Assembly (NCBI RefSeq): GCF_003955685.1
Contig: NZ_RXHJ01000019.1
Location: forward strand, 1-50,633
Length of the DNA stretch: 50,633 nucleotides
Reading direction: 5' to 3'
DNA from: Corynebacterium hylobatis
GTDB lineage: Bacteria > Actinomycetota > Actinomycetes > Mycobacteriales > Mycobacteriaceae
This document shows, piece by piece, positions 35,439-45,245 of the stretch. Made by a program: the position numbers and the translations under genes. Position 1 is the first letter of the stretch, and every line of letters starts with the position of its first letter. The notes below the pieces were generated by a model, which searched no databases, was not told the origin of the DNA, and saw only the letters and a list, made by a program, of their open reading frames with translations.

Positions 35439-35726
35439 ATGGCGCGCCGCACCAAGCCCTCCTTCCGGCTTAACGTCCCCTCCCCGGAGCTCGAGAAGAT
35501 CCTCACGACCACCTCGAAACCGGCGCTCCGGGACGCCGGCAACGCCGTGGCATCCAACATCCGGGGAATTCCCGTCAACGTCTCGGTCGGCAACAACCGC
35601 AACGGCCGCGCCGCAGCATTCGTGACCCTCCTCCACCCCAAGGCGATTGCGTCGCAGATCAAACACGGCACCCTCACCCGCGCTGCAGCTCGCGCCGGGC
35701 TGGAGGTGAAACGTTATCGTGTCTGA
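35439..35726 (+). CDS. head-tail component, HK97 gp10-like
   Basis: 95 aa, short for gp10 but with the typical basic, helical start (EKILTTTSKPALRDAGNAVA) and place between stopper and tail terminator. Assignment mostly by position. Confidence 0.6.
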   Translation: MARRTKPSFRLNVPSPELEKILTTTSKPALRDAGNAVASNIRGIPVNVSVGNNRNGRAAAFVTLLHPKAIASQIKHGTLTRAAARAGLEVKRYRV

Positions 35727-36129
35727 CCCTGTAATCCGCACCGCGGGGGACCGGGTCGCGGACATGATCACCCTGCTCAACCACATCGTGGTTGACGTCC
35801 CCACCACCGACGCCCTCCCTGATAACTACGCGGCGGACACGGACGGCCCCCACATCGTAGTCGAGGGTGACGGAACCCCCGTCTCAAGTCAGGCCCACAC
35901 CGGCCAAGCAGTCCGCGTCATCGTCCACGCCCCTACCCGTCCTGACGCAGTCCGGATCATCGACGTCCTTGACGCTCTGCTCCAGCTGCATTCCTCCACC
36001 GGAGTCGGCATCGCAATCAGGCCCGGCCAGAACCCACTGGTCGACAAGGACTCCGGCGGCCACGGCACCCACTACATCGCCAGCGCAGGATTCACTGTGC
36101 TGGCACCACGCACCAAGGAGAAAATCTGA
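35719..36129 (+). CDS. tail terminator-type protein
   Basis: 136 aa, GTG start. Alternating helix/strand pattern (RIIDVLDALLQLH, HYIASAGFTVLAP) as in tail terminators such as lambda gpU. Overlaps neighbours by 8 bp and 1 bp. Confidence 0.65.
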   Translation: MSDPVIRTAGDRVADMITLLNHIVVDVPTTDALPDNYAADTDGPHIVVEGDGTPVSSQAHTGQAVRVIVHAPTRPDAVRIIDVLDALLQLHSSTGVGIAIRPGQNPLVDKDSGGHGTHYIASAGFTVLAPRTKEKI

Positions 36130-36755
36130 TGCCAGACACCACCCCGTCCACCACCGGAGCCGTCGACATCTGGGTCGGCGCCGAAGTCTACGTCTCCCTC
36201 GACGACAACCCCCAGATCGAACAGAACGGCACCTTCGGCGAGGAGTGGAACCTTACCGGCCTACTCGACGGCTCCGCCGGCTTCACCCAGAACCGCGAAG
36301 TCTCCACCACCGAAGCCACCGCCTGGGGCAAGGGTGTCGTCGACGCCGCCGACTACGGCTTCAAGTCCACAGGCGGATTCACCGCACTTGAGGACAACGA
36401 CGTCACCCGCTACCTGATCAACCCGGGCAGCACCGAGCACGTCATCGTCGCCCCGAAGCCGGCCTACGCCTTCCTCGCATACTGCACCACCAACCAGCGC
36501 GGCGACACCGAAATCCTCATCACCCGCAAGAAGGCCCGTGTCTTCGCCCCGTCCATCCCCAAGACCCAGGAATTCGCGGGTACCGCCTTCGAGGTCAGCC
36601 ACTTCGTTGACGGCAAGGGTGGACTTTTCGACCGCGTCATCATCGACTCCACCACCGGCGAGGTCACCACCATCGCGCCGATCCGCATCAAGGGCCTGAA
36701 CACCCCGGAAACCCCCCTCAACATCCACGGCGACACCGTCCCCGCCGGCGGATAA
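36129..36755 (+). CDS. major tail tube protein
   Basis: 208 aa. Beta-rich; TGAVDIWVGAEVYVSLDD start, EVSTTEATAWGKGVVDAADY in the middle, consistent with tail tube proteins of actinobacterial siphophages. Position before the tail chaperones supports it. Confidence 0.8.
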   Translation: MPDTTPSTTGAVDIWVGAEVYVSLDDNPQIEQNGTFGEEWNLTGLLDGSAGFTQNREVSTTEATAWGKGVVDAADYGFKSTGGFTALEDNDVTRYLINPGSTEHVIVAPKPAYAFLAYCTTNQRGDTEILITRKKARVFAPSIPKTQEFAGTAFEVSHFVDGKGGLFDRVIIDSTTGEVTTIAPIRIKGLNTPETPLNIHGDTVPAGG

Positions 36756-36769
36756 CCCCGCCCGCCGCC

Positions 36770-36795
36770 GCGCGGTCGGCACACACCAACCGCGC
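36770..36795 (+). promoter_or_regulatory. intergenic hairpin after tail tube gene
   Basis: 7-bp stem gcgcggt / accgcgc with a 12-nt loop and no T-run, in the 66-bp gap behind the tail tube gene. More likely an mRNA-stabilising or attenuating hairpin than a full terminator. Confidence 0.4.
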
Positions 36796-36821
36796 CCCCA
36801 GTCACCCCAAAGGACCCCAGC

Positions 36822-37106
36822 ATGCACATCCCCACCCAACAGGAGATCGACGCCCGAGCCCGACAACTCGGCCAAGACATCAACGGCACCTGCCCGCCAC
36901 ATCTGCGCGCAGGGATCGCCAGGCAGTTGGCCCAGGAGTCGGCGGCACAGTCGGAGGCCCCACCGGAGGCACTGGCCGAGGTCGCGGCCCGCTTCGACCG
37001 GGAGCTGGCGAGTCTCGGCGTGCCGGAGCTCGTTCGTGCGCACGCTGTCGGCGGGCTGATCAGCTCGCTGGCTCTGGGAAACACCGAAATAACCCCACAT
37101 TCCTGA
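36822..37106 (+). CDS. small tail-region protein
   Basis: 94 aa, helical (GIARQLAQESAAQSEAPPE), no family recognised. Lies between the tail tube gene and the tail assembly chaperone pair. Confidence 0.62.
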   Translation: MHIPTQQEIDARARQLGQDINGTCPPHLRAGIARQLAQESAAQSEAPPEALAEVAARFDRELASLGVPELVRAHAVGGLISSLALGNTEITPHS

Positions 37107-37124
37107 CCCCAAGGAGGACGGCCG

Positions 37125-37451
37125 ATGGCCGCAGTAAAGAAGTCTGAGTCCGCCAAGCGTGTTGCTGATGTCATCGAGGCAGAGGCGACAGCCAGTGAGA
37201 AGTATGTGACGTTCACCGTCGAGATCGGTGATGCGGAGCTTGAGCTGACCACCGTGCGTGAGGTGACTGATCTGCCGCGTCACGTCATGAAGTTCGTCGG
37301 CAAGAAGGACCTTGAGTCGGTGTCGCTGTTCCTCGAGGCGCTGCTCGGTCCTGAGCAGCTGGGCAAGGTCGATGCTCTGCAGGCCACCATCGGGGAGTTC
37401 TCCGAGATCGCGTCGGCCTGGGCCGACGTCGCTGGCCTTGAGGGAAAATAG
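37125..37451 (+). CDS. tail assembly chaperone, short form
   Basis: 108 aa, lambda G-like by position. Ends LEGK just after the slippery heptamer GGGAAAA. The upstream frame (KYVTFTVEIGDAELELTTVR) is typical of this short form, which coats the tape measure during tail assembly. Confidence 0.8.
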   Translation: MAAVKKSESAKRVADVIEAEATASEKYVTFTVEIGDAELELTTVREVTDLPRHVMKFVGKKDLESVSLFLEALLGPEQLGKVDALQATIGEFSEIASAWADVAGLEGK

Positions 37452-37798
37452 GGCTGCTCCCGCAAGTTCTGGAGCACCTCGATCTGGTCGAGGCGGATCT
37501 GCTGGAGCAGTACGGCGTTGACATCTACTCCTGGTGGCGCGGTGAGATGTCGACTCGCCGGCTGCTGAACTTGGTGTTTCAACTTCGGCAGGAGTCGTCT
37601 TTTGTCGCGAAGATCACCGGTTCTCAGCGCATTTCGTTCGCTGATGAGCGGCTGATGGACATCCCCGAGGCATTGACCGGGCAGGCACATCCGGTTCGTC
37701 AGGCGATCGCTCGTGCTGAAAAGCAAAGGGCGATGGAGCCGAAACGTGCCGCGGCTCTCCGGAAAGCCAAGGCACGTCGAGCGGTATCACGTAGGTAG
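37125..37798 (+). CDS. tail assembly chaperone, -1 frameshift form
   Basis: Reading shifts to -1 at GGGAAAA (37442-37448), continuing ATA GGG CTG and giving the extension IGLLPQVLEHLDLVEADLL through to 37798. Total about 224 aa, lambda GT-like. The extension has no credible start of its own near its beginning, which supports frameshifting rather than a separate gene. Confidence 0.8.
37442..37448 (+). promoter_or_regulatory. -1 ribosomal slippery site
   Basis: G GGA AAA followed directly by TAG in frame 0, the X XXY YYZ pattern (lambda uses GGGAAAG). The adjacent stop would add pausing. No strong pseudoknot was obvious by eye. Confidence 0.82.
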
Positions 37799-37811
37799 GA
37801 GGGGAAGTCTA

Positions 37812-40800
37812 ATGGTCGCAGTCGGGTATGCAACGCTCCCGATCATCCCGTCGTTGGAGGGGATCGCAGAGAAACTCTCCTCGGCACTGGAGAAGCCGGC
37901 CGCTGCCGCCGCTCAGCGGGCGTCTGCGTCCATAGAGCAGTCGATGTCGCAGGCTGCAGACAAGGCGTCCTATGTGCTCAAGAAGGCTCGGGAGCGGGAA
38001 GAGGAGGCCACCCAGAAGGTTCGCGATCTTGAGCGAAAGCTCGAGACTGAGCGTAATGATGCCGCCCGCAAGCATGATGCGATCCAGGCCGCCGAGCTGG
38101 CGCGAGACCGTCAGGTCGCCGACAGCAAAGCACGGGTGGAAGAAGCTCAGCGCAAGCTCGATGAGGCGAAGTCCTCTGGTGCTGCCACCACGGAGGAACT
38201 CGCAGACCTTGAGCGCAAGCTCGAGTCGGCGTCGCTCTCGGCTGCCGAGACGAAGATCAAGGCCGAGAACCGCGTCTCCGCGGCGGTTGACGCGCATCAG
38301 AAGTCACTGGACAAGGTCGAGAAGACCACCCGCGACTACGGTGACGCGCAGGAAGACGCCGCCGAGAGCTCCGAGAAGGTCCTGACCGCCCAGAAGCGTC
38401 TGGACACTCAGACGTCGATGACCACCGGGGAATTCAAGGCTCAGCAGGACGAGGCCGAGAAACTCGCCCGGGAGCTGTCCGGGATCGGTGACGCTGCTGC
38501 CGATGCCGGTGAGAAGTCTGTGTCCCTGGGAGACCGCATCAAGCAGGGTCTCGGCACGATCGGCCGGGGCGCCCTCCTGGGTGTCGGCGCCAAGATCGGC
38601 ACAACCTTCATGGATGCTGTCGGAGAGTCCGTCGGCCGCGGCTTCAAGCGACTCAACGCTTTCGATCAGGCTGAGGCATCGATGCGGGGCCTCGGGCATG
38701 CTGCCGACGCCATCGACCGCATCATGCAGGGTGTCAGTGACTCCGTCACCGGCACCTCTTTCGGTCTTGATGAGGCCGCCGGCTCCGGTGCGAAGCTCTC
38801 CGCTGTCGGCGTGGAGGTCGGCGCTGAGCTCGACCGGGCGCTGAAGCTGACCGCTGACATCGCTGCCCAGGGCCGGACCTCGATGGATGACATCTCCTCG
38901 GTCATGGCCAAGGTCGCCGGTGACGGCATCCTGACCAATGAGGTCCTCGGCCAGCTCGATGATCGAGCCACCGGTGCCTCGGCCGCGGTGGCCCGCCATA
39001 TGGGGGTCAGCGTCGGTGAGGTCAAGAAGCTGGTCACTGAGGGGAAGGTCTCTTTCGAGGACTTCCAGACCGCGATGGAAGATCACATCGGCGGTGCCGC
39101 GCAGGCCACCGGTGAGACGTTCGAGGGCTCGCTCGGGAATATGCAGTCCGCGCTGGGTCGTCTCGGGACGAAGGTCCAGGAGCCCGTGTTCGCGCTGCTG
39201 CCTGGTGTGTTTACCGCCGTCGGTGGTGCCGTGGACAAGCTGGGGGAGAAGATCGGTCCTCTCGTGGAGGAGTGGTCTGCTCGTCTCCAGCCGACGATGG
39301 AGCGGTGGGCCGATGAGCTCGGACCGCGCCTGATTGACACGATCGAGCAGGTCTCTGACAAGATCGGGGCGGCGTTCGGGTGGATCTCCGACAATCAGGA
39401 TGTCCTCCAGGCCGTCGCTGTCGGCGCCGTAGCCGCCGGGGTGGCCTGGCAGGGTTGGGCTGTCGGTATGAAGGTCCATGCCGCGGCCGTCGCGATCGCC
39501 GACAAGGGGTGGAAGGCCTACATTGCGTCCACCACGATTGCGACAAAAGTCACCGCCGCGTTCGACAAGGTCACCAAAGCCACGGTCATCGGCGCAATCG
39601 CGGTGGCGGTCATGGCTGTGGTCGCGGCCCTCGTCTACTTCTTCACCAAGACCGAGACCGGTAAGGAAATCTGGTCCCGTTTCACTGATTTCCTGAAATC
39701 ATCGTGGGAATCAGTCCAGGAGAAGTTCACCGTGGTGGTCGACTCCATCACCGCTTCCTGGGAGTGGCTGACCTCCGCCATCCAGGCAGGCTACGAGGGC
39801 TACATCAAGCCTGTCGTCGACGGGATCATCCTCGTTTTCAAGACGCTGCTCGTCGTGATCACCACCGTGGTTCTCACCCCCCTGCAGATCGCTTGGAACG
39901 CGGTGTGGGCCGGCATCAGCTGGTACTGGGAGAACGTATCCAAGCCAGCATTCGAAGCGATCCAGTCGGTGTTCCACATCGTCGCGGAATGGATACGGGA
40001 AAAGATCGACGTGATCCGCGGGAAGTTCGACGAGTTCACCGCGAAGATCGTCGAACTGTACGAGACGTGCGTCTCACCGTATCTGCTTCTGGTGCAGGCC
40101 GCTTTCGAATACACCCAGGCATGGATCGCTGAGCGGATCGACCTCATCCGCGGAGGGCTGCAGTCACTCGGTGACAAGATCACCGAGCTGTACACCTCGT
40201 ACGTCCAGCCGATCATCGACAAGATCGTCGAGCGGTTCAATCACTTCCGGGACATGGTTGGCCAGGTCAAGGACTTCATCGTCAACGTGGCCATCGTCGG
40301 CATGCAAAACGCCTTCAAAGGTTTCCGTGACTTCGTCACCTCCGTTGTCGACGGCGTCGGAACGAAGTTCAACGAGATCAGACAGAAGTTCGCCAAGCCG
40401 ATCAACTTCATTATCCGCACGGTCTACACCGACGGACTCCAGCGGGTGTGGAACGGTATCGCGGAGAAGGTCGGTGGAGTCCCCCAGCTGGGGAACATCG
40501 CACCCATCCCCGAGTTCAACACCGGCGGCCACGTCAAGGGCCCGGGAACCGGCACCTCGGATGACATCCTGGCCAGGCTGTCCAACGGTGAGCATGTGCT
40601 CACCGCCGCCGAGGTCGAGGCGGTCGGTGGCCACGGCGTGATCTACGCGCTACGCAAGGCCATCAATGCCGGCCACGGCTTCACATTCGCCAACGGCCAG
40701 CTCGTTGAACTGCCCGGGAGAATCAACAACCGGGTCGGCGACCTCGCCGGCGCCGCGCCGGGCCTGTTCCCGGCGTTTCGCGACGGTGGCGAGGTTCGGC

Positions 40801-42206
40801 CGCTATGGGAGATGCAGCTGCAGAAGGCTCATGAGTTCGCCAAGGCTCAGCACGGCAAGCCCTACCAGTGGGCAGGGCCCACCGGCCCTGGGTCGTCGTT
40901 CGACTGCTCCGGGTTCATGGGGTCGATCGCAGCTGTCATCCAGGGCACTGATCAGTGGCGCCGCTACTGGGCGACGATGAGCTTCCCGACTCCGGGTGCG
41001 CAGGGCTTCGCCCCGGGCCTGGGACCGGGTTTCTCCATCGGTGTCTGGAACGGCGGTCCGTACGGAGGCCATACCAGCGGAACCCTCGGCCCCGCCGGCC
41101 CCTACGGGTCGGTCAACGTCGAGTCCGGCGGTTCACCGTCCATGGTCAAGTACGGCGTCGGCGCCGCCGGAGCTGACGACCCTCAGCACAAGATGCACTT
41201 CCACCTGCCCATCGGTGCCGACGGGGCGTTCGTCTCCGGCGGGTCTCTGTCCGCAGAGGGGATGCTGTCGGTGATCAGGCAGAAGATCGAGTCCACCATG
41301 GACTCCGTACTCGGCCCGATCAAAGCGCAGCTGCCGCAGCCACCGACCGGGATCAACGCGATCCCGCACCAGATCGTCGAAGACCTCCCACCGAAGGTCG
41401 TCGACAAGCTCTTCAACATCGTCGAGAACCTCGGTGAGAAACTTGCCACGGTCTACAACGCTGTCAAGGACGTCGGGTCCCTGGTCTCTGACCGGGTGAG
41501 CTCCGGCGTCAACTGGGTCACCGACCGGGCAGCATCCGCCATCGGTCTTCATGACGAGGGCGGCTGGCTCATGCCGGGGGCTCTGGCGACCAACCGGCTG
41601 AGCAAACCGGAGCCGGTGCTCACCCCGGAGCAGTGGGCTGACATCAGCCGCATGGTCGAGTCCCTCCCGACTATCGGCCCCCCGCTGAAGAACCTGGTCG
41701 AGGTGCTCGAGGTGGAAGCTCGAACGCCGTGGGATGAGCGCATGGCATCGCTGGCCAACCACCTCGAAGGCATCGAGGTCAACGCGAAGGGAGAGACCGA
41801 GAAAACTCGTGGGCGCATCGGAACTCCCGGCGAGATCGCCCAGTGGGCAGGCACCGAAATCGCCGAGAGTATCGGCAACGAAGCCCTCGGACTGATCGGA
41901 CTCGACGGCCTGATCAGCCTTCCCCGGTTCCTCGACGACGAGCTCCGCGTCCCCTACACCAAGGACCAGGCCACCGCGCCGGGTGAAGTGGGGACCCTGG
42001 TGGAACCGAAGTCGGTGGCGTCAGTAGCAGATCAGGCCACGGCGGGTCAGGCCCAGTCAGTGACGCTCAACGTCACGTTCAACAACGTGGATCCGGAGAA
42101 CGTGGACGAGCTCCAGCGGATGGTCGACGAGCTGGCAGCAAAGGTATCTGACGCGACGACCAATCGTCGGACGGCGGCGGCGGTATCTCGCGGCCGGTCA
42201 ATCTAG
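37812..42206 (+). CDS. tail tape measure protein with NlpC/P60-like domain
   Basis: 1464 aa, the longest gene. Residues ~20-230 are coiled coil; ~600-640 hydrophobic. A two-fold repeat of ~45 residues is seen near 720-820 (AEWIREKIDVIRGKF, QAWIAERIDLIRGGL). Around 1010-1090 an NlpC/P60-type hydrolase: KPYQWAGPTGPGSSFDCSGF with Cys1032 and His1087 (GGHTSGT). It fixes tail length and probably opens the wall at DNA entry. The HTSGT stretch is shared with the endolysin. Confidence 0.93.
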   Translation: MVAVGYATLPIIPSLEGIAEKLSSALEKPAAAAAQRASASIEQSMSQAADKASYVLKKAREREEEATQKVRDLERKLETERNDAARKHDAIQAAELARDRQVADSKARVEEAQRKLDEAKSSGAATTEELADLERKLESASLSAAETKIKAENRVSAAVDAHQKSLDKVEKTTRDYGDAQEDAAESSEKVLTAQKRLDTQTSMTTGEFKAQQDEAEKLARELSGIGDAAADAGEKSVSLGDRIKQGLGTIGRGALLGVGAKIGTTFMDAVGESVGRGFKRLNAFDQAEASMRGLGHAADAIDRIMQGVSDSVTGTSFGLDEAAGSGAKLSAVGVEVGAELDRALKLTADIAAQGRTSMDDISSVMAKVAGDGILTNEVLGQLDDRATGASAAVARHMGVSVGEVKKLVTEGKVSFEDFQTAMEDHIGGAAQATGETFEGSLGNMQSALGRLGTKVQEPVFALLPGVFTAVGGAVDKLGEKIGPLVEEWSARLQPTMERWADELGPRLIDTIEQVSDKIGAAFGWISDNQDVLQAVAVGAVAAGVAWQGWAVGMKVHAAAVAIADKGWKAYIASTTIATKVTAAFDKVTKATVIGAIAVAVMAVVAALVYFFTKTETGKEIWSRFTDFLKSSWESVQEKFTVVVDSITASWEWLTSAIQAGYEGYIKPVVDGIILVFKTLLVVITTVVLTPLQIAWNAVWAGISWYWENVSKPAFEAIQSVFHIVAEWIREKIDVIRGKFDEFTAKIVELYETCVSPYLLLVQAAFEYTQAWIAERIDLIRGGLQSLGDKITELYTSYVQPIIDKIVERFNHFRDMVGQVKDFIVNVAIVGMQNAFKGFRDFVTSVVDGVGTKFNEIRQKFAKPINFIIRTVYTDGLQRVWNGIAEKVGGVPQLGNIAPIPEFNTGGHVKGPGTGTSDDILARLSNGEHVLTAAEVEAVGGHGVIYALRKAINAGHGFTFANGQLVELPGRINNRVGDLAGAAPGLFPAFRDGGEVRPLWEMQLQKAHEFAKAQHGKPYQWAGPTGPGSSFDCSGFMGSIAAVIQGTDQWRRYWATMSFPTPGAQGFAPGLGPGFSIGVWNGGPYGGHTSGTLGPAGPYGSVNVESGGSPSMVKYGVGAAGADDPQHKMHFHLPIGADGAFVSGGSLSAEGMLSVIRQKIESTMDSVLGPIKAQLPQPPTGINAIPHQIVEDLPPKVVDKLFNIVENLGEKLATVYNAVKDVGSLVSDRVSSGVNWVTDRAASAIGLHDEGGWLMPGALATNRLSKPEPVLTPEQWADISRMVESLPTIGPPLKNLVEVLEVEARTPWDERMASLANHLEGIEVNAKGETEKTRGRIGTPGEIAQWAGTEIAESIGNEALGLIGLDGLISLPRFLDDELRVPYTKDQATAPGEVGTLVEPKSVASVADQATAGQAQSVTLNVTFNNVDPENVDELQRMVDELAAKVSDATTNRRTAAAVSRGRSI

Positions 42207-42221
42207 AAAGGGGAGATGCTC

Positions 42222-43010
42222 ATGGGCACCATGTTCGATGGCACCGAAACCTATGACTGGTGGCTTGAAGACTTCCGCGGCCGGAAGTGGGTGCTGTTCG
42301 GAGATGAGGAAGGAGACCGCGGGGTCACCTTCGAGTCGATCAGCGGTGCGGAGAACAGCATCATCCGCGAGATGACGGCAAGCTCCCACCAAGTCGGCGA
42401 GACCATCTCCGGGTGGCACGTCGAGAGGCTGGAACCCACCCTCACGGTGTCGATCTCCACCCGGGGTCGGCCCAAGGTGTGGACCGACTGGATGACCGCC
42501 TGGTCACAGAACCGCGAGTGCACGCTGTTCTGCCGCAATCCGCACACCCAGCGGGTCAAGCAGTTGACGTCTCGTATCCAGTCGGGACGTCAATCTCCGG
42601 AGGCGGAGCCGCATCTGTCCGGGCTCACGATCCAGGAGTTGCCCCTCCTGGCGCCGAAAGGGGTGTGGGTGGGTTCCGTCCAGGTGCTCAACGTCGGGGA
42701 CGTGTGGGTCAACCCCGGTGATCTTCCACCACTGGTCTCGTACTACCCCGAGGCTGCCGGTGAAATCGGTCTGGGCATCGGCGAGGACGTGTGGACCGCA
42801 ACTCACCCTGCTTTCCCTGCGGGGACGGAGGTGGATCTCGATCCTGAGGCGCGGATGAAGACCCGGGTGAACGGCGTCGTCGAACCCGTGTGGTTCTCGA
42901 CGTGGCGCAACAAATGGAATCCCCTGCAGGTGCAGGAGGGGCAGGAACTGCACGTGGTGGCCGCCGCCGGCGAGGTGGCAGTCACCCCACGGTTCCTCGG
43001 CCCATGGTGA
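42222..43010 (+). CDS. distal tail-type protein
   Basis: 262 aa; ATG 42222 chosen over 42216 because aaagggga is then 7 nt away. Beta-rich N-terminus (YDWWLEDFRGRKWVLF) and C-terminal jelly-roll-like part. Position after tape measure is that of Dit. Confidence 0.72.
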   Translation: MGTMFDGTETYDWWLEDFRGRKWVLFGDEEGDRGVTFESISGAENSIIREMTASSHQVGETISGWHVERLEPTLTVSISTRGRPKVWTDWMTAWSQNRECTLFCRNPHTQRVKQLTSRIQSGRQSPEAEPHLSGLTIQELPLLAPKGVWVGSVQVLNVGDVWVNPGDLPPLVSYYPEAAGEIGLGIGEDVWTATHPAFPAGTEVDLDPEARMKTRVNGVVEPVWFSTWRNKWNPLQVQEGQELHVVAAAGEVAVTPRFLGPW

Positions 43011-43029
43011 CGAAAGGAGGTGGAAGCTG

Positions 43030-44637
43030 GTGAGTTTCGACTGGACTCGGTGGCACAACGACATGAAGCTGTCGGCGAAGGCCTTCGGTCGCGCGATCTG
43101 GCTGATCGACCGCGACGGGATCCCCTACGAGGAAGTGCGTGGCTGGATCGACCACGACTTCGGAGACAGCGCCCTTGACGTGGCCGCCGGGTCGGTGACG
43201 ATCTTCGCTGACAACGAAGTCGTCCCCTGGTTGCTGGCCATGCAAGACGTCGGCCTGATCGACGGTCACTCCCCGGAGATGGACGCCCTGATCCACGAAG
43301 CCGTGCACATGGTCGTCCTCTCCGACGGCGGCACGCTCAAGGGCTATCGGGTCCATGAGCTGTCCGTGGAAATCGGTGGGAAGAAGGGCGGCACCGTCGA
43401 GCTCATCGGCCTGCGCCCCTTGGAGCACTGGAAGCATATCGTCCTGAAATCCAACCCGGCGTCGCCCAACGAGTTCCAGCTCAAGTGGTCGGACATCCGC
43501 TGGGGGCCCTCGCTGAAGATCCTCAAGGACTACATCCACAAGAACCTCGAGCGTGCCTTCCAACCGCTGTCACTGCTAGGCCAATGGGATCTTTCATCAC
43601 CTAGCGCCTGGTCAAAGATCGAGCCGGCACGATGGAAGATCATCATGAACCCGACCGTGCCCGCCCGGCCCACCGAGTGGGCGGTGATCGAGGCCCGCTA
43701 CGACAATGCCTGGGACGCACTCTCCGGCACCGCCCACGCCGCCGGCCTGATGATGACCGCAGAGTACTGGTTCCCCGGCGACCCCCAGCCAGCACCCGAC
43801 CACTTCACCCTCACCACACCAACGATCGTCCTCGACGTCGTGGACCGTTCCTTCCACAACGGGGCAACCGGCACCCTCGCCGACCCTCTCCGTGCGATCG
43901 CCCGGATCTTCTCTTCGGTCGGGGACACCGAGATCTCCGACGTCCCGGTCTTCGACCCGACGGCCGCCGCAACAGCCTCAGGCCTCCAGCCCTGGGTTGT
44001 GTGGCGCCCCACCGAATACCAGGCTGTATCGCGCCTGGTCATCAAGAAGAGCACCGACAACTCCTTCATTATCGGTGGACGCTCACCCGCCGCCCTGAAC
44101 AAGATCCTCTCAACGGGTGTCCGGGCATTGGCCGCCGGCATCGGCTCACTCCTCCCTGGCATCGGCCCGGCACTGGCTGTCATCGTCGGTGACCTCGTGG
44201 AGGAGAACGTCAAGGACCGAATCCTGGCGTTCATGCAGATCGACCATCGCCGCCGTGCTGGGTACCACGGCCGGCTCTCGTATCTGGAGCTGTCGAAGCC
44301 GGGGGAGGCATTCTCGCTCTCCGGTGTCCAGCAGGCGATCGCTGCCTCTGAGGAGACTGATGGCGGAATCAGTTTCGAGATCGCCGTCATCGACGACGCC
44401 CCGTACAAGCTGGGCCGGGACTACGTCTTGGGCGACCAGGCTGGTGTGGAGGCCCTCGGCATGCAGCTTGCTTCGTTCGTCTCCGAGACCCACGAGATCG
44501 GCTCCCGTGGGCACCTCGGGGTATCCGTCAGCCTCGGCGACCCCCGGCTGAGGGAATCCCAAGGAGACATGCTCGCACGCAACGCCGAAACGACCTCTGG
44601 GATCCTCTCCCGACTCAAGACCCAGCTAGGAGCGTGA
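43030..44637 (+). CDS. tail-associated baseplate protein
   Basis: 535 aa, GTG after aaaggagg. Position of Tal/minor tail protein following Dit. A hydrophobic glycine-rich segment (LAAGIGSLLPGIGPALAVIV, about 373-392) is unusual and may contact the membrane; actinophage homologues (siphovirus ReqiPepy6 Gp37-like) have the same look. Confidence 0.72.
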   Translation: MSFDWTRWHNDMKLSAKAFGRAIWLIDRDGIPYEEVRGWIDHDFGDSALDVAAGSVTIFADNEVVPWLLAMQDVGLIDGHSPEMDALIHEAVHMVVLSDGGTLKGYRVHELSVEIGGKKGGTVELIGLRPLEHWKHIVLKSNPASPNEFQLKWSDIRWGPSLKILKDYIHKNLERAFQPLSLLGQWDLSSPSAWSKIEPARWKIIMNPTVPARPTEWAVIEARYDNAWDALSGTAHAAGLMMTAEYWFPGDPQPAPDHFTLTTPTIVLDVVDRSFHNGATGTLADPLRAIARIFSSVGDTEISDVPVFDPTAAATASGLQPWVVWRPTEYQAVSRLVIKKSTDNSFIIGGRSPAALNKILSTGVRALAAGIGSLLPGIGPALAVIVGDLVEENVKDRILAFMQIDHRRRAGYHGRLSYLELSKPGEAFSLSGVQQAIAASEETDGGISFEIAVIDDAPYKLGRDYVLGDQAGVEALGMQLASFVSETHEIGSRGHLGVSVSLGDPRLRESQGDMLARNAETTSGILSRLKTQLGA

Positions 44638-44639
44638 CG

Positions 44640-45245
44640 ATGTCCGAAGTCAACCACCAGTTCAGCCGGATCAACCCTTATCCAGTCCCGGCCGGCAAAC
44701 ACCCGTGGATTCCCCTCCTCGTCCGACCCAGCGGAATCGCCTTCGACGAGGAAGTGTTGGAGGCCATCGCCACACACATGGAGAAGGTCGGCTTCATCCA
44801 CCTCGGATGGATGGAGATCGTCCATGACGTGCGCGTCGTCGTGGGCCTGCCACCCAAGGGAGCCGACGACCTGACAGCCCAGCCGGGAGAGCCCTTTGAG
44901 TGGCTCATCCCGGACGGATGGAAATCTCACTGCCGTCATATCGGGCAACTTCCGCCGGGGATTGAGCTGGTCGGCGACAGACTCGTGGGTGTGTGCGCGA
45001 TGCCCGGTGTCTGGTCATTCCAGATCATCGTCGGACCAGGCGTGAAATTTGATGGTCTGGGACATGGCGGCGCTCCGCTGGAGCCGGGGGAGTGGATTTC
45101 GGTGGATCAGGAGCCTGCCGTGATCTCCCGGGAGGTCGATGGGATTGACCTGACCACGAAGAGCCGGCAGGAGCTTGATGACATCATCGCTCAGGCCATG
45201 GCCGTCAAGCAGGACAAGAGAATGCAGGAGGTGCGTGACCAGTGA
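44640..45245 (+). CDS. minor tail protein
   Basis: 201 aa from ATG 44640 (aggag 7 nt upstream). Residues ~85-140 (GEPFEWLIPDGW, LPPGIELVGDRLVG) look like an Ig-like putative domain as in adhesion parts. Overlaps the next gene by 4 bp. Confidence 0.65.
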   Translation: MSEVNHQFSRINPYPVPAGKHPWIPLLVRPSGIAFDEEVLEAIATHMEKVGFIHLGWMEIVHDVRVVVGLPPKGADDLTAQPGEPFEWLIPDGWKSHCRHIGQLPPGIELVGDRLVGVCAMPGVWSFQIIVGPGVKFDGLGHGGAPLEPGEWISVDQEPAVISREVDGIDLTTKSRQELDDIIAQAMAVKQDKRMQEVRDQ

